A stretch of DNA of 64,000 nucleotides. Origin: Liolophura sinensis. Lineage: Eukaryota; Mollusca; Polyplacophora; Chitonida; Chitonidae. Both the position numbers and the translations under genes were made by a program. This document shows positions 41,468 to 53,215 of the stretch, in pieces (position 1 is the first letter of the stretch; each line of letters opens with the position of its first letter). The notes beneath the pieces are model-generated. The model saw nothing but the letters and a program-made list of their open reading frames with translations. It did not search any database and was not told the origin of the DNA. The stretch lies in NCBI RefSeq assembly GCF_032854445.1, contig NC_088302.1, positions 3,464,023 through 3,528,022 on the forward strand, written 5' to 3'.

Positions 41468-41995
41468 AACCATATAAACTTAGATTCCACAGGTACGTGT
41501 GCATGTGTGACACAATAAGCTACCAACCATACAAACTTCGAGTGCACTGGTACGTGTACATGTACAATACAATAAGCCACTAACCATACAAACTTCGAAT
41601 GCTCTGGTACGTGTACATTTCTAATACAATAAAGGGCCAGCCATACAAACTTCGAGTCCACAGGTACGTGTACATGTCTAATACAATAAAGGATCAACCT
41701 TACAAACTTCGACTCCACAGGTACGTTTACGTGTACAATACAATAAGCTACCCACTATACAAACGTCCAGTGCTCTAGTACGTGTACATGTACAATACAA
41801 TGAAGGACCAACCATACAAACGTCGAGTGCTCTGGTACGTGGACATGTACAACACAATAAAGGACCAACCATACAAACTTCGAGTGCTCTGGTACGTGTA
41901 CATTTCTAATACAATAAAGGACTAACCATACAAACTGAAGTACTCTGGTAGGTGTACATTTCTAATACAATAAAGGACCAACCATACAAACTTTG
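41468..41995. repeat. About 60-bp minisatellite, 9 copies
   Basis: Unit CCATACAAACTTCGAGTGCT, CTGGTACGTGTACATGTCTA, ATACAATAAAGGACCAA. Several units contain AATAAA on the plus strand. The minus strand is open as a repeat (HSKFVWLVAYCIVHVHVPV), treated as fortuitous. Confidence 0.93.
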
Positions 41996-44900
41996 AGTGC
42001 ACTGCTCTACGAAATGGGGCACTTGTTTTAACCGCAAAACATCTATTGTGTTTTACAGATATTCGGTTAAACTGAAAATCATGAAATTACGTCCTTGCAT
42101 TCAAGTTCATTTGTCAACGGACTTAGGTTCAAGACATCCTACGAAATTGATTGATCAGCGTACCGTTGCATTGCTCATTCAGAGACTTCTAACAACAAAC
42201 ACACAACAGTGAACACGTCTTAGCTGGAATTTATAACGCTGTCCTGCAGCCAAGTCTATTAGCATGCATATGCTTGAAGCGAGGTAGGCCTACTCATTTC
42301 ACGTATAAAGCAATTAAATTTTAGAGGTCTTGTTTTTAATAAAGCTGATTCCTGTTTAATGCCTGTGTGAAGTATACAGGACTTCAGTGTTTCAAGGCAT
42401 AAAATAACAAATCTAAATGTCAAAAAATATATTACAGTACTCTGGTATTGCTATTGGGAAAATGAATGCCTAAGCGATAATCCCTGCATATTTACACGAG
42501 TTGAGTATTGTTTGACTTTTCCCGACTGCCGGTATGAGGTACACAATGATACAGAAAATTACTTAATATTGCCATCGAAGTGTTCATCGCAGAAGACATT
42601 ACTCACACTGGAAATGAAATCTACCTAACGAACCATGGCTTATGGCTATCGTATGTAGCTTACTGGTTTGCCTCAGATATTAATAATTATGCATGATTAT
42701 TATCATTTTAATTCTAACACCAGGTTTCCATCCGCTTCCGGTGTATTTCAACATTTAAAGTACTATTATTTCAATGCGCTGCCAAAAGACGCAATCTATG
42801 GAACCCATGAATGCAATTCCCATTAATCCTCTATGTCTTCTTTATCTCAAGACGCCTTGCATCGTTATGGTTATTGACATCCTCCTCCTGGTGATTAACA
42901 CGCTCTCGTGCTATTGATGCACACACATAGCTGGTGCTACATGGTCCCTTCTCTTAAACATCTGACTGTACGACGACGACACACCGGCGCACGTTTGCAC
43001 CTATACAAATACTCACAGGAAATACACATGTACATCTTTTTGACGGACCAAAATACCTTTACCCGAGGGAATTGATTTTCCTTCTCCAGTACAAATTATA
43101 TTTACCGAGCTCTCTGTAGACATCTACCCGACGTCTTCACTGGTCAAAGTCATATTAACATCGGGAATTGGATCTGCTAGATGGTACGGAAGAAAGGTCG
43201 TTTTCAGTGTTCTGGACACGGTTTTATTCTGGGACTTGTAACATGCACTCCGATGCTTCAGATGCGCTAGCGGACCTACAAGTTTATCTCAAATAAACAA
43301 TTTGACAGCTAAGGCTCCCTGTTCCATTTAATTTCGATATTGCCCTCCATTCAAATTGCAGCAGACAATAGATCAGCCTGTGGGGAACCCCCACCGGTAT
43401 GTACATGATAGTGTACTGATGGAGCTAATGATTGCTGTGAAGCCTGGCTTATTATGTTGAGACAATACAATACCCACTGCAATCAGTCATCATATAAACA
43501 TTAAGTCCAATTAACAAATGTTTACTCCAGAAAACATTTACTCGTGAAAGCCTTGCATAGTTACCTATGGGAAATCGAAGGGTCTCGCCACCGCCAGCGA
43601 GAATTGAGATTGTGGTCAGAGCTTCCCTTTTTTTCTGGTGAGAAAGTATGTATTCATCAAACAGTTCGGCATAATGATAATTCGTTCATAATCAAAATTA
43701 CCCATCGGCAAACCACAATTAAAATCGGATAACCACAACTGAAGTGGGGCTGCTAGTTAGAACAGTAATTTCATAAACAACAATATTTACAATGTTGTGG
43801 ACAGTAAATTGAATTCATCGTTTTCTACGGAAATATCTCATATATATCTCCACAATGACTGCCACAGGTAGCCGCTAGATCTCCCACTAATTAATAACAG
43901 AGTACCATTCTTACCTTCTGTGTCATTATGTTTGTGACCGTACATCACCAGTTTTCTCTGCCGAAGTAACGCGAATAGAGCTGACAAAGTATATTTCGTT
44001 TGATAACAATGCTGCAAGAGCGAGATGTAATCAAAGGTGTATGGACAGGCACAAAGAGGATATACAAACGTACAACATGTACTGGATGAATCAAACATAC
44101 TTGTCAGTACTAAACTGCTACTTGCAGAATAGGAACTTTACTGTCAGGATGTCGCAATTATACAACGCGGTTATACGATTATGATAAAAAGAAGAAAAAA
44201 GAAACACGAATTACCTGAACCGAAAACTATAGTGAGCTTGTATTCCATTATATACGACATGCTTCACGAGAACAATCTGCCGAATTGGCCAGTGTTCCTC
44301 CGTTAGATCCAAAGGTAAAACAAACAGACTTTAGGGTCGTATTCTCCTGGTGTATCACCGCACTGAACGGTATGGGATCATTTCCAACATCGCAACCATC
44401 TTTCACGCGATAAAAGCACTTTTCTTCCTTGAGTAGACTTACATACGGCGATTTAGAGAGCAAACTTGCGATGCTGTCAGATACACACCCTATACAGCAT
44501 ACCAATGTATCTGAGGTGTGCTGTTTCATTTTGAAGTTTGAAACAGATTATTTATTCAATGATTTTTTTTGATGGAAATCTACAAAACATAACAGGCCCG
44601 TACGTGACACATAAAAGATTACCTAACCCACCCCTAACCGTCTTGTATTCTGATCCCACTTGTTTTATATTTAATCTTGGCTTATTTTTTAGAAATTAGG
44701 CACCGTTTTAATTTGGCCTATATTAAATATGAAAGAAAGCAACATGGACAGTAAAACCAGAGCATCGACGACAGTGTGTGATAATTGGCAAATGGCCACA
44801 AATAACCTCTTTTTAATTTACCTCAATTAGGTTCCTATTCTAGATGCTTAAAAAGTAGCAGTCGATATGTCCCCAGCACCATGGCCTAAGCAGAGCTACA

Positions 44901-45165
44901 TGCATAGGTAAAATACGCAATGATGTTGTTAGCAGTTTATTACACGTAACATTAATTTTCTATTTTTGAAAAAGACACTCCTGTATTTGTTTGTAAAGCG
45001 AGACAGGTCTACCACCTTCTTTAAAGTGAACATCATAATGGGATATAGCAAATATTTTATTCCGTGAGGTGGCACTAGTGTGAAGCATTGCACATATATG
45101 GTTTTGCAACGTATACAATACAATCGGTACATTGTATGAGTTTCTAGTGTAATGTGGTACTGTAT
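41996..45165. other. Gene-poor stretch
   Basis: No array or SINE seen. The longest chance frames are about 90 codons on the minus strand (43838-44098, 44248-44529), without domains or splice context. Confidence 0.5.
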
Positions 45166-45171
45166 TCCATG

Positions 45172-45321
45172 TGACGTCACTATGATGAGCTGGAAAAGGA
45201 ACGTTCCACATTGATCACTGAATAAATGACGTCTGCCGGATCATCATTAATTCGCGAATACATGACGTAAATGATTGTGACGTTTATACATGCCTTTCTT
45301 ACGTTTACATTTATGACGTCA
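45172..45321. promoter_or_regulatory. Cluster of CRE/ATF-like sites upstream of the kinase gene
   Basis: Five TGACG sites within 150 bp: TGACGTCA at 45172, TGACGTCT at about 45228, TGACGTAA at 45263, TGACGTTT at about 45278, TGACGTCA at 45314. A GGAACGTTCC palindrome (heat-shock-element-like) lies at about 45199. The last site is about 45 bp before the ATG. Binding by CREB/ATF-type factors is inference from the motif. Confidence 0.6.
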
Positions 45322-45365
45322 CATTACAAATGCGCAATTAACATTTGGAAGAGGTATTTTCTAAT

Positions 45366-45476
45366 ATGTCACTGACTGTACACGAACAAGACATGACTCC
45401 TGAGAAAACAAACCATTTTAACGAGGCGACGTTGTCTCCCGGATTGTCAACTCCGTGGGGAGTTCTCCCTTTCAAG
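45366..45476 (+). CDS. Kinase gene exon 1
   Basis: ATG at 45366 (context CTAATATGT) to donor TTCAAG|GTAAAT. Encodes MSLTVHEQDMTPEKTNHFNE and a segment ending TPWGVLPFK. It was recognised because it joins the downstream frame in phase and places the ATG just past the CRE cluster. A second in-frame Met is at residue 10. Confidence 0.75.
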
Positions 45477-46990
45477 GTAAATAGTTGAGCTTTACTGCTT
45501 AACCCATGTTAGAAGGGAAACATTCCAATCAGCTTTGCGGCAGTGTGAATAGTTTTCTAGGGTTTTGTTATAGAATATGCTTCTTGTAAGTTTCCTTTTC
45601 CAAAGACTTTGAAGATGAACTAAATGCAGCAGACTTCATTCAATACTTGGCTTTGACTCTAAAGCGAGATTTAAGTTAAGTCTTGTTCGAGAAATGACAT
45701 TCAGTTACAGGTTTAGATTACAAGAGCAGTTTTCTAAATAGATTGGATGTTTGTGTATTAACACAGGGTTTCATAAACGCTCCCTCAAGTTGGAACAATG
45801 GTCTGCCTTCTACCTTTCGAGCTCTGGAGTGGGCGTACCCAATGTGTCGGTGGGGAGAGAGGATTGGCCTGTTTGAATGTCTGCTGGAGAGTCAGGAGTC
45901 TCGACATGATCACGTGTATATGTGGAGGCTGGGGGATTCCACCGTAATCATTACTGGCCGTCCTCAACACGTCCTTCCGCCACAACCTTCCCCGGAGAAA
46001 GAGAAGAGACAGAGTAGAAACTCTGCTGGATACAAAGAGCCAAGCGAGAACACCCCTGTGTCATTCTATCAGTTGGGAGCGTGTATCATCCAGAGGTATT
46101 ACTATGGACTAGAGAAGCAAGAAGTAACAGAAAATGTAAAAAACGCCCAAACAACTGACAACCATCCGTGTGTCGCCCCATTCTCCTTGCCTGACACCCC
46201 AGAAAATGATGATGGGGGAATTTGGTGGACTAAGCTGCAGACGCCTACAGACCTATCCAAACTCGATGTACCAATTCTCTCCCACAGGCATCTGTCCTCT
46301 GAAAAGACAGTCGTCGGAGAAGGAGCATTCGGTACAGTATCCCTCACAATTTTGGCCGGCATCAAACAGGTCGTCGTCAAATCGTTCTACGATGACCATT
46401 CCACGTCTGAGGACATTTTACAAGAGTCTAAGCTCCTGTATTACCTAAGCGATACAGGTTTTGTGCCTCAGTTGTTCGGAGTATCGTACGGCCCGGACTT
46501 CCGGGTATCCATTGTACAGGAGTACTGTGCTCAAGGCGTAACATTGTACGATGTATTGTATGGCTTCTACAACTTGTCCAACGAAGCCTGGATGAAGATC
46601 ATCCGGCAACTGGCTAATGGGGTAAAAGCGATCCACTGTAAAGCCGTACTGCTCAATGATTTAAAGGAAGACAACATACTCGTGGATTGTCAATCCGGCA
46701 ACTTCGAGGTCAAGTTTATAGACTTTGGTTTGTCCACATTCAAGGAAAGCCGAATTTACCACGTTATACCTGAAGAGAGACACATGCGAGCGCAGCTAGC
46801 ACCGGAAGTTATATACGGACAGCCAACGAGACCATCCTCAGACATTTACAGTCTGGGTAAAATACTGGACAACATTTCTTACCAATGTGGTACACGAGGA
46901 CTTCGTGAAATAGCGGAGGTCTGCCTGGGTCCCGTGGATAAGCGACCCTCAATAGACAGTGTCATCCAGATGATTTCAGATCTCGACTAG
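45366..46990 (+). CDS. Protein-kinase-domain protein, complete, two exons, 444 residues
   Basis: Exon 45366-45476 (37 codons) joins exon 45767-46990 in phase 0 to give 444 residues. The C-terminal half is a protein kinase fold: glycine loop GEGAFG (about 221-226), VVVK Lys 242, helix-C Glu 257, catalytic loop LLNDLKEDN with Asp 335, Lys 337 and Asn 340, DFG at 356-358, APE at 382-384, SSDIYSLG with Asp 396, and KRPS with Arg 430. The HRD motif reads LND: the catalytic Asp is kept while His and Arg are changed, so activity is plausible but regulation by activation-loop phosphorylation is unlikely. The first about 210 residues (TPWGVLPFKGFINAPSSW, FRALEWAYPMCRWGERIGLF) match nothing I know. It ends shortly after the kinase domain. 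A Ser/Thr-type or unclassified invertebrate kinase; substrate unknown. CRE-like sites precede it. Confidence 0.88.
45767..46990 (+). CDS. Kinase gene exon 2 with stop
   Basis: Acceptor GTGTATTAACACAG, then GGTTTCATAAACGCT; TAG at 46988-46990. The open frame extends 8 codons further upstream but has no ATG there, which supports the splice model. All kinase motifs lie in this exon. Confidence 0.88.
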   Translation, partial: GFINAPSSWNNGLPSTFRALEWAYPMCRWGERIGLFECLLESQESRHDHVYMWRLGDSTVIITGRPQHVLPPQPSPEKEKRQSRNSAGYKEPSENTPVSFYQLGACIIQRYYYGLEKQEVTENVKNAQTTDNHPCVAPFSLPDTPENDDGGIWWTKLQTPTDLSKLDVPILSHRHLSSEKTVVGEGAFGTVSLTILAGIKQVVVKSFYDDHSTSEDILQESKLLYYLSDTGFVPQLFGVSYGPDFRVSIVQEYCAQGVTLYDVLYGFYNLSNEAWMKIIRQLANGVKAIHCKAVLLNDLKEDNILVDCQSGNFEVKFIDFGLSTFKESRIYHVIPEERHMRAQLAPEVIYGQPTRPSSDIYSLGKILDNISYQCGTRGLREIAEVCLGPVDKRPSIDSVIQMISDLD

Positions 46991-47103
46991 ATTATGACAA
47001 CCCATTCAATACTTTCTGTCTTATTTTTATTCATGTGAGTCAGAATTTATAAAATGTCCAATTTAAGACGTTGTTTACACAACTGTATCTATTTACTGAC
47101 AAA

Positions 47104-47109
47104 AATAAA
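47104..47109 (+). terminator. Polyadenylation signal of the kinase gene
   Basis: AATAAA 114 bp after the stop, followed by a GT-rich element (TGTTTCTTGTTATGTTTATG) about 35 bp further on. This is a standard arrangement. Confidence 0.75.
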
Positions 47110-47149
47110 CACGCCATCTTGTTTTCATCACTTGAAGTGTTTCTTGTTA

Positions 47150-49125
47150 TGTTTATGCCATTATTCACCGTTTTTCTTGCTTCAGTTTAAAAGTGTCTTT
47201 TTCTCCCCATCTTTGCTGAGTGCCTAATGCATCATTATGAATTTACGCCGCTCTCATTAGCTGGACAGTAACGCACGCTACGCTTGGAATAAAGCGCTTA
47301 AGCACTAATCTGTAATGGTAGAGATATAGCGGTTCTCTATACGCATGTATAGCCCAGTGCCCTCTACCCACCTCTCCGGCCACCGTGAACACGAAATAAC
47401 AATGAAGTAACCAAACATGATAAAGCACTCAGCAAATACATAAATGATTAACAAACATACCCAGTTATATATGTTATTCCATATATATCTGGTGTGATGA
47501 CAGATATCAGCCATTATACGCCATGGCCATAATAAATCAGAAAAACGTACGCAAAACGTGAGTAATCAACTTCCGGAAGGCTGATGGGATGAAAACGTTC
47601 ACAGTAAAGAAAGCTTTCCGATATCAAATTAATCTATCAATATAACAGTGCATGGATGTTCTCAGTTCATAGCATCTAATTAACACTGATGGACGGCAGG
47701 TGTTGCATGTGATCAGTCAGATTAGTATCTTTCTACATCCATACACGGCGTAATATACGTGATTTCATAATTGGTTAGAAGAACAAATGCATAACGAATT
47801 GTTAAATGACCCTAAGTTAGCAAAATGTAGGTTAAACAGGTGAATCGCATATTGCTTTCCTCCGCAAAGAGACACACTGGATAGACATATCACTCAGTAA
47901 AAAATAATTACCTCAGAGATAAATGAAACTCTTATTATCTCTTCATACGGAATATACTATGTGGCCTAACACATAAAAGTTCAAAAATCTTCTCGGCTTT
48001 CTTCTTGAGGTGTAAAAATGTCTGTAAACTCCCGTTTTTCTAAGGCCATGGGTGCCCTATCTCCGTATATTTACGACCACTTTACATTGACGGAAAATAT
48101 GCATAAAATAAAGGAGTTATTAAGACATATAAAATATGCCTCAAAAATGAGAAACAATAATTCTAACTTTGTTTGCCACATTTTTCAACCCTTTTTTTAA
48201 AAACCGTTTCATTGCATCTTTTCGCATATCCTTTAATTATTGAGATAAGGTGCATGGCTGCGAAGGTGTTTTTCTCACTGATAAAAATGAACAATGAGTG
48301 TAATTGACTTGACTCTGTTTGACCCTGACGCATTGCCTGTCGACAGTGTCCGTAAGAATTGCTCCTACAGATATTAGGAGAGCGTAATAGATAAGCTGGT
48401 AATCAATGGTATTTTAAGCTGTATAAGCTCAAGGATGAACAATACGACGTCCACTGCTATCAAATTAACCTCTGCTGTATGAGCTTAGAGGAAAGCAAGG
48501 TGAATTGGATACGAAACTAGACAATTCTGGACTGAAATCAGCTTGTACATGCATGAGTGATTGATGTTCTTCTCTCCACATTTATACATTAGATTCTGTC
48601 ACTATACATTTCACACATATTTATATTCAGGTTATTATATACATGTAATTACCTCAATTCGTCAATGTTTTTTCCTATGCACATACATTCGCTGCAGAAA
48701 AAAAAGCCACTGATACTATCATCTCACTCCGGCTGACATTCTTTGTCCCTAATAATTTATGCCCATGCGGCTACATTTCCCCCAGTTATTTATGCTGCAC
48801 CTTCATTGCACATGTACATACATGTATAGGTTCATTCTACGGAACTTGCCGTCGATCATATCCATATTTTTGGACGTATCGAGTGTCCCACTTTAGCATT
48901 TTAAGAACCAAACAGAAATCGTCTTTCAAAGCCTAAACGGAAGCTGAGAAATAATATTTAGCGTACTGTTGCGACGCTATTAAACCGCTTCTTTCCAGAA
49001 TTTAGAGGTAAGGGTCTTTTTTGTCACAAACTATATCCAGTGAGAAAGGGTTGACATCTTAACTGGGATGTGAGAATCATACATTTTCCGTTCGCTGATT
49101 GCAAACCCGCACAAAGCGTGCATAT
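47150..49125. other. Gene-poor stretch
   Basis: Nothing recognised: no SINE, no array, only chance frames up to about 70 codons. Confidence 0.5.
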
Positions 49126-49129
49126 TAAA

Positions 49130-49690
49130 CTTGTGTTCTCACAATATTTAAGAGGCTGTACTCAATTTTTTTGGCCCAAAAATCCGCATATGCAATTCAA
49201 ATCAAACGGTCTGTACTTGCCAAGAATAGCTCAAATTATTGCTTCGCATGGAGTCTGTCCGGTTTTCTCCCACCATGATTCTGGCCGCCGTCGTATAAGT
49301 GAAACATTCTTGAGTACGGCAAGACACCAATCAAATTATTGCTTTACTACATATATTGTGTTCAACTGATTCAAAAGTTTTAAGGCGACTCGTATTATAA
49401 AGTTTAGGGGCGTTATCATGGATTTTGAACGGCAACACGTGCACAGATGAGCTTGATATTTTGTGACAGGTAACTATTTGGGCTGTTATAAAATCAAAGC
49501 AAAAATTCGATTGAATTTGCGCTGATCGATTTTTTGCCAAAAATTTCTCGAATGGCTTGTTCAAAAACCGATTTACACTGTATTCAAATGCTAAACCATG
49601 CCTTATTCCAAATGCCTGGATGAAATGTGACATTGCCGGTTTCTGTATTACGTAACAGGTAAGATTTCAACAGTCGGTCTTTCATTATAC
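49130..49690. mobile_element. Diverged dispersed repeat, related to 60470-60790
   Basis: AAGAGGCTGTACTCAA, AACGGTCTGTACTTGCCAAG, AATAGCTCAAATTATTGC and, further on, GATGAGCTTGATATTTTGTG, ACAGGTAACTATTTGGGCTG have ordered counterparts in JTB intron 4. A SINE fragment splits this copy. Confidence 0.6.
49245..49330 (+). mobile_element. Truncated SINE nested in a dispersed repeat
   Basis: GTCCGGTTTTCTCCCACCAT, GCCGCCGTCGTATAAGTGAA, TTCTTGAGTACGGC. Flanked by a perfect TCAAATTATTGCTT at 49231-49244 and 49331-49344, partly coinciding with the SINE's own tail. Confidence 0.88.
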
Positions 49691-50930
49691 TTCGTTAACT
49701 CGGAGACAGTATACACTTGCATAAAGTTACTGGAATGATTCCCTATAAACGGCAGTAAACAACTTACTAGTTATGCAAAAAATTACATCAAAGGTAAAAA
49801 AGGGTAAAAGTGACAATGCATTCGTGAGGTAATACAGATGAAATTAGATTGACACAATATGATAAACATTAGAATTAACATCGTAAAGCTAACGGACCAA
49901 GACTATATATATTGTTTAATGGCAGCCCCATTCTAACGAATGATTTGTGCCATAGCTCAGCCATTAGTACCAGTAGGTACATGTATGTACTGTAATAAGC
50001 ATATGCATACGCACACATATGTATACTACACACAATTTTTCCATGTCTGGGTTTTCTGAGTTTGTCTCAGTAAATTCACACCGCCAACCAGTCAAATACA
50101 AATAACTAAACAACATAACTCTTGAGGAGGGATATTCACAGAGGACCCGGAGTCACAAGGTAATTATTAGCATGAGCCCGAGAGCATCGAGTCCGTGTCC
50201 TATATCGGGCTCTTTACATAGAAATCTCTATCATTACACAGCAGTTGTCAGCTATTTGCAAATTATTTGCACCTTGTTTAACAGAAGTTTTACGTGAAGA
50301 TGAGCTACTTAAACCGTCTTCTGGTCAGTTATTAAAGATACCCCCCTGAGGTTGGTGAATGAGCATATTGTGCTAGTGACCAGTATACGTGAAGGGATGT
50401 GCTAAGTGCACCCGGAAGCTTGGAACCATGAACGAATATTTGCGCGAAAAAATATTTGCAAATATGGTGTTTAATATATTTTAAGTTTTTTTCTTTCATG
50501 AGAAAAGTTTTTGAAAATATTTTTGTATGGTGGGTATTTGGGACCATCTTTTAGTATATATAATCTTTGCATGATAATGTCCCAAATAAGGATGTGATGC
50601 ATGTATTTACTTGATGGTAAATTTTTTGTTTATATATCAGCACATGCATTTAACCTGAATTATGACAATATTTATAAATATATTAAAAATATGATCAAAA
50701 TCCAAGTTGAACACATTTGTTGGCAACTTTATGTAATTTTAGATTAGCTCCATGAGTACAGTTGAAGCTAATCAATCTTAAAGCATCTTTATTTTGTGAA
50801 CACAGAGCATATCACACTCAACATTGATGTGGAATAAGAGAAACTGAGCATAACAGTCTGGTACCAAGAAGTCATATGTGTGCTTCAAAAGTGTACTTCT
50901 TGTAATAAATCAGTACTTTCCCATTGGACC
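49691..50930. other. Gene-poor stretch
   Basis: AT-rich sequence without arrays or supported exons. Confidence 0.5.
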
Positions 50931-50934
50931 AGTC

Positions 50935-53215
50935 CTCTCTGTATTAGATCAGTCCTCTCTGTATTGGATCTGTCCTCTCTGTATTGGATGCAGTCGTCTC
51001 TGTATTGGATTTGTCCTCTCAGTATTGCATTTGTCCTCTCAGTATTGGATCAGTTCTCTCTGTACTGGATCAGTTCTTTCTGTATTGGATTTGTCCTCTC
51101 TGTATTGGATCAGTCCTCTCTGTATTTGATCTGTCCTCTCTGTATTGGATCAGTCCTCTCTGTATTTGATCTGTCCTCTCTGTATTGGATGCAGTCGTCT
51201 CTGTATTTGATCAGTTCTCTCTGTATTGGATCAGTTCCCTCTGTATTGGATCAGTAATCTCTGTATTGGATGCAGTCGTCTCTGTATTGGATTTGCCCTC
51301 TCTATATTGGATTTGTCCTCTCAGTATTGGGTCAGTTCTCTCTGTATTGGATCAGTTCTCTCTTCATTGGATTTGTCCTCTCAGTATTGGATCAGTTCTT
51401 TCTGTATTGGATCAGTTCTTTCTGTATTGGATTTGTCATCTCTGTATTGGATCAGTCTTCTCTATATTAGATCAGTCCTCTGCGTATTGGATGCAGCCTT
51501 GTCTGTATTGGATCTGTCCTCTCTGTACTGGATCTGTCCTCTCTGTTTTGGGTGCAGTCCTCTCTGTATTGGGTGCAGTCCTCTATGTATTGGATTTGTC
51601 CTCTCAGTATTGGGTCAGTTCTCTCTGTATTGGATCAGTTCTCTCTGCATTGGATTTGTCCTCTCAGTATTGGATCAGTTCTTTCTGTATTGGATCAGTT
51701 CTTTCTGTATTGGATTTGTCATCTCTGTATTGGATCAGTCTTCTCTGTATTAGATCAGTCCTCTGCGTATTGGATGCAGCCTTGTCTGTATTGGATCTGT
51801 CCTCTCTGTACTGGATCTGTCCTCTCTGTTTTGGGTGCAGTCCTCTCTGTATTGGGTGCAGTCCTCTATGTATTGGATTTGTCCTCTCTGTATTGGATGA
51901 GTTCTCTCTGTATTGGATTTGTCCTGTCTATTGGATCAGTCCCCTATGTATTGGATGCAATCCTCTCTGTATTAGATCAGTCCTCTCTGTATTGGATCAG
52001 TCCTCTCTGTATTGGACGCAGTCCTCTCTGTACTAAATCAGTCCTCTCTGTATTGGGTGCAGTCCTCTCTGTATTGGATCAGTCCTCTCTGTATTGGATG
52101 CAGTCCTGTCTGTACTAGATCAGTCCTCTCTGTATTGGGTGCAGTCCTCTCTGTATTTGGATCAGTCCTCTCTGTATTGGATGCAGTCCTCTCTGTACTA
52201 GATCAGTCCTCTCTGTATTGGGTGCAGTCCTCTCTGTATTGGACCAGTCCTCTCTGTATTGGATCAGTCCCCTCTGTATTGGATGCATTCCTCTCTGTAT
52301 TAGATCAGTACTCTTTGTATTGGATGCAATCCTCTCTGTATTAGATCAGTTCTCTCTGTATTGGATCAGTTCTCTCTGTATTGGATCAGTTCTCTCTGTA
52401 TTGGATTTGTCCTGTCTGTTGGATCAGTCCCCTCTGTAATGGATCAGTCCTCTCTGTATTGGATCAGTCCTCTCTGTATTCGATCAGTTCTCTCTGTATT
52501 GGGTGCAGTACTCTCTGTATTGGATCAGTCCTCTCTTTATTGAATGCAGTCCTCTCTGTATTGGATCGGTCCTCTATGTATTCGATCAGTTCTCTCTGTA
52601 TTGGATTTGTCCTGCCTATTGGATCAGTCCCCTCTGTAATGGATCAGTTCTCTCTGTATGGGATCAGTCCTCTCTGTATTCGATCAGTTCTCTCTGTATT
52701 GGATTTGTCCTATCTATATTGGATCAGTGATCTCTGTATTGGATCTGTCCTCTCTGTGTTGGATCAGTGATCTCTGTATTGGACCAGTCCTCTCTGTATT
52801 GGATCTGTCCTCTCTGTATTGGATCAGTCCTCTCTGTATTGGATTTGTCCTCTCTGTATTGGATGCAGTCGTCTCTGTATTTGATCAGTTCTCTCTGTAT
52901 TGGATCAGTTCCCTCTGTATTGGATCAGTAATCTCTGTATTGGATGCAGTCGTCTCTGTATTGGATGCAGTCCTCTCTGTATTTGATCAGTCTTCTCTGC
53001 ATTGGATGCAGCCCTCCCTGTATTGGATCAGCCCCCTACGCATTGGATGCAGTCCTTTCCGTATTAGATCTGTCCTTTCCGTATTGGATCAGTCCCCCCT
53101 TTATTAGATCTGTCCTTTCCGTATTGGATCAGTCCCCTCTGTATTAGATATATACCATCTGTACTGGATCAGTCCCCTCTGTATTAGATATATACCATCT
53201 GTACTGGATCAGCCT
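50935..53215. repeat. 20-bp satellite-like array, about 114 copies, with higher-order repeats
   Basis: Unit TCTGTATTGGATCAGTCCTC with recurrent variants (GATGCAGTC, GATTTGTCC, GATCTGTCC, GATCAGTTC). As 20 is not divisible by 3, three units give a 20-residue cycle (SVLDQSSLYWISPLCIG plus three), and all three plus-strand frames stay open for up to 283 codons. A block of about 283 bp starting near 51310 is repeated from near 51593. The right edge degrades to TATATACCATCTGTACTGGA. Confidence 0.97.

Noticed and set aside
43838-44098. 86-codon minus-strand frame
   Set aside because: No domain, poor start context, no connection to neighbouring exons.
44248-44529. 93-codon minus-strand frame (MKQHTSDTLVCCIGCVSDSI...)
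   Set aside because: No known motif, signal peptide or splice partner; its length is within chance for this base composition.
50878-53147. Long plus-strand open frames (up to 283 codons) in three frames
   Set aside because: They are a property of the 20-bp satellite unit: all three frames give the same cyclic peptide, with no start context, domain or splice structure.
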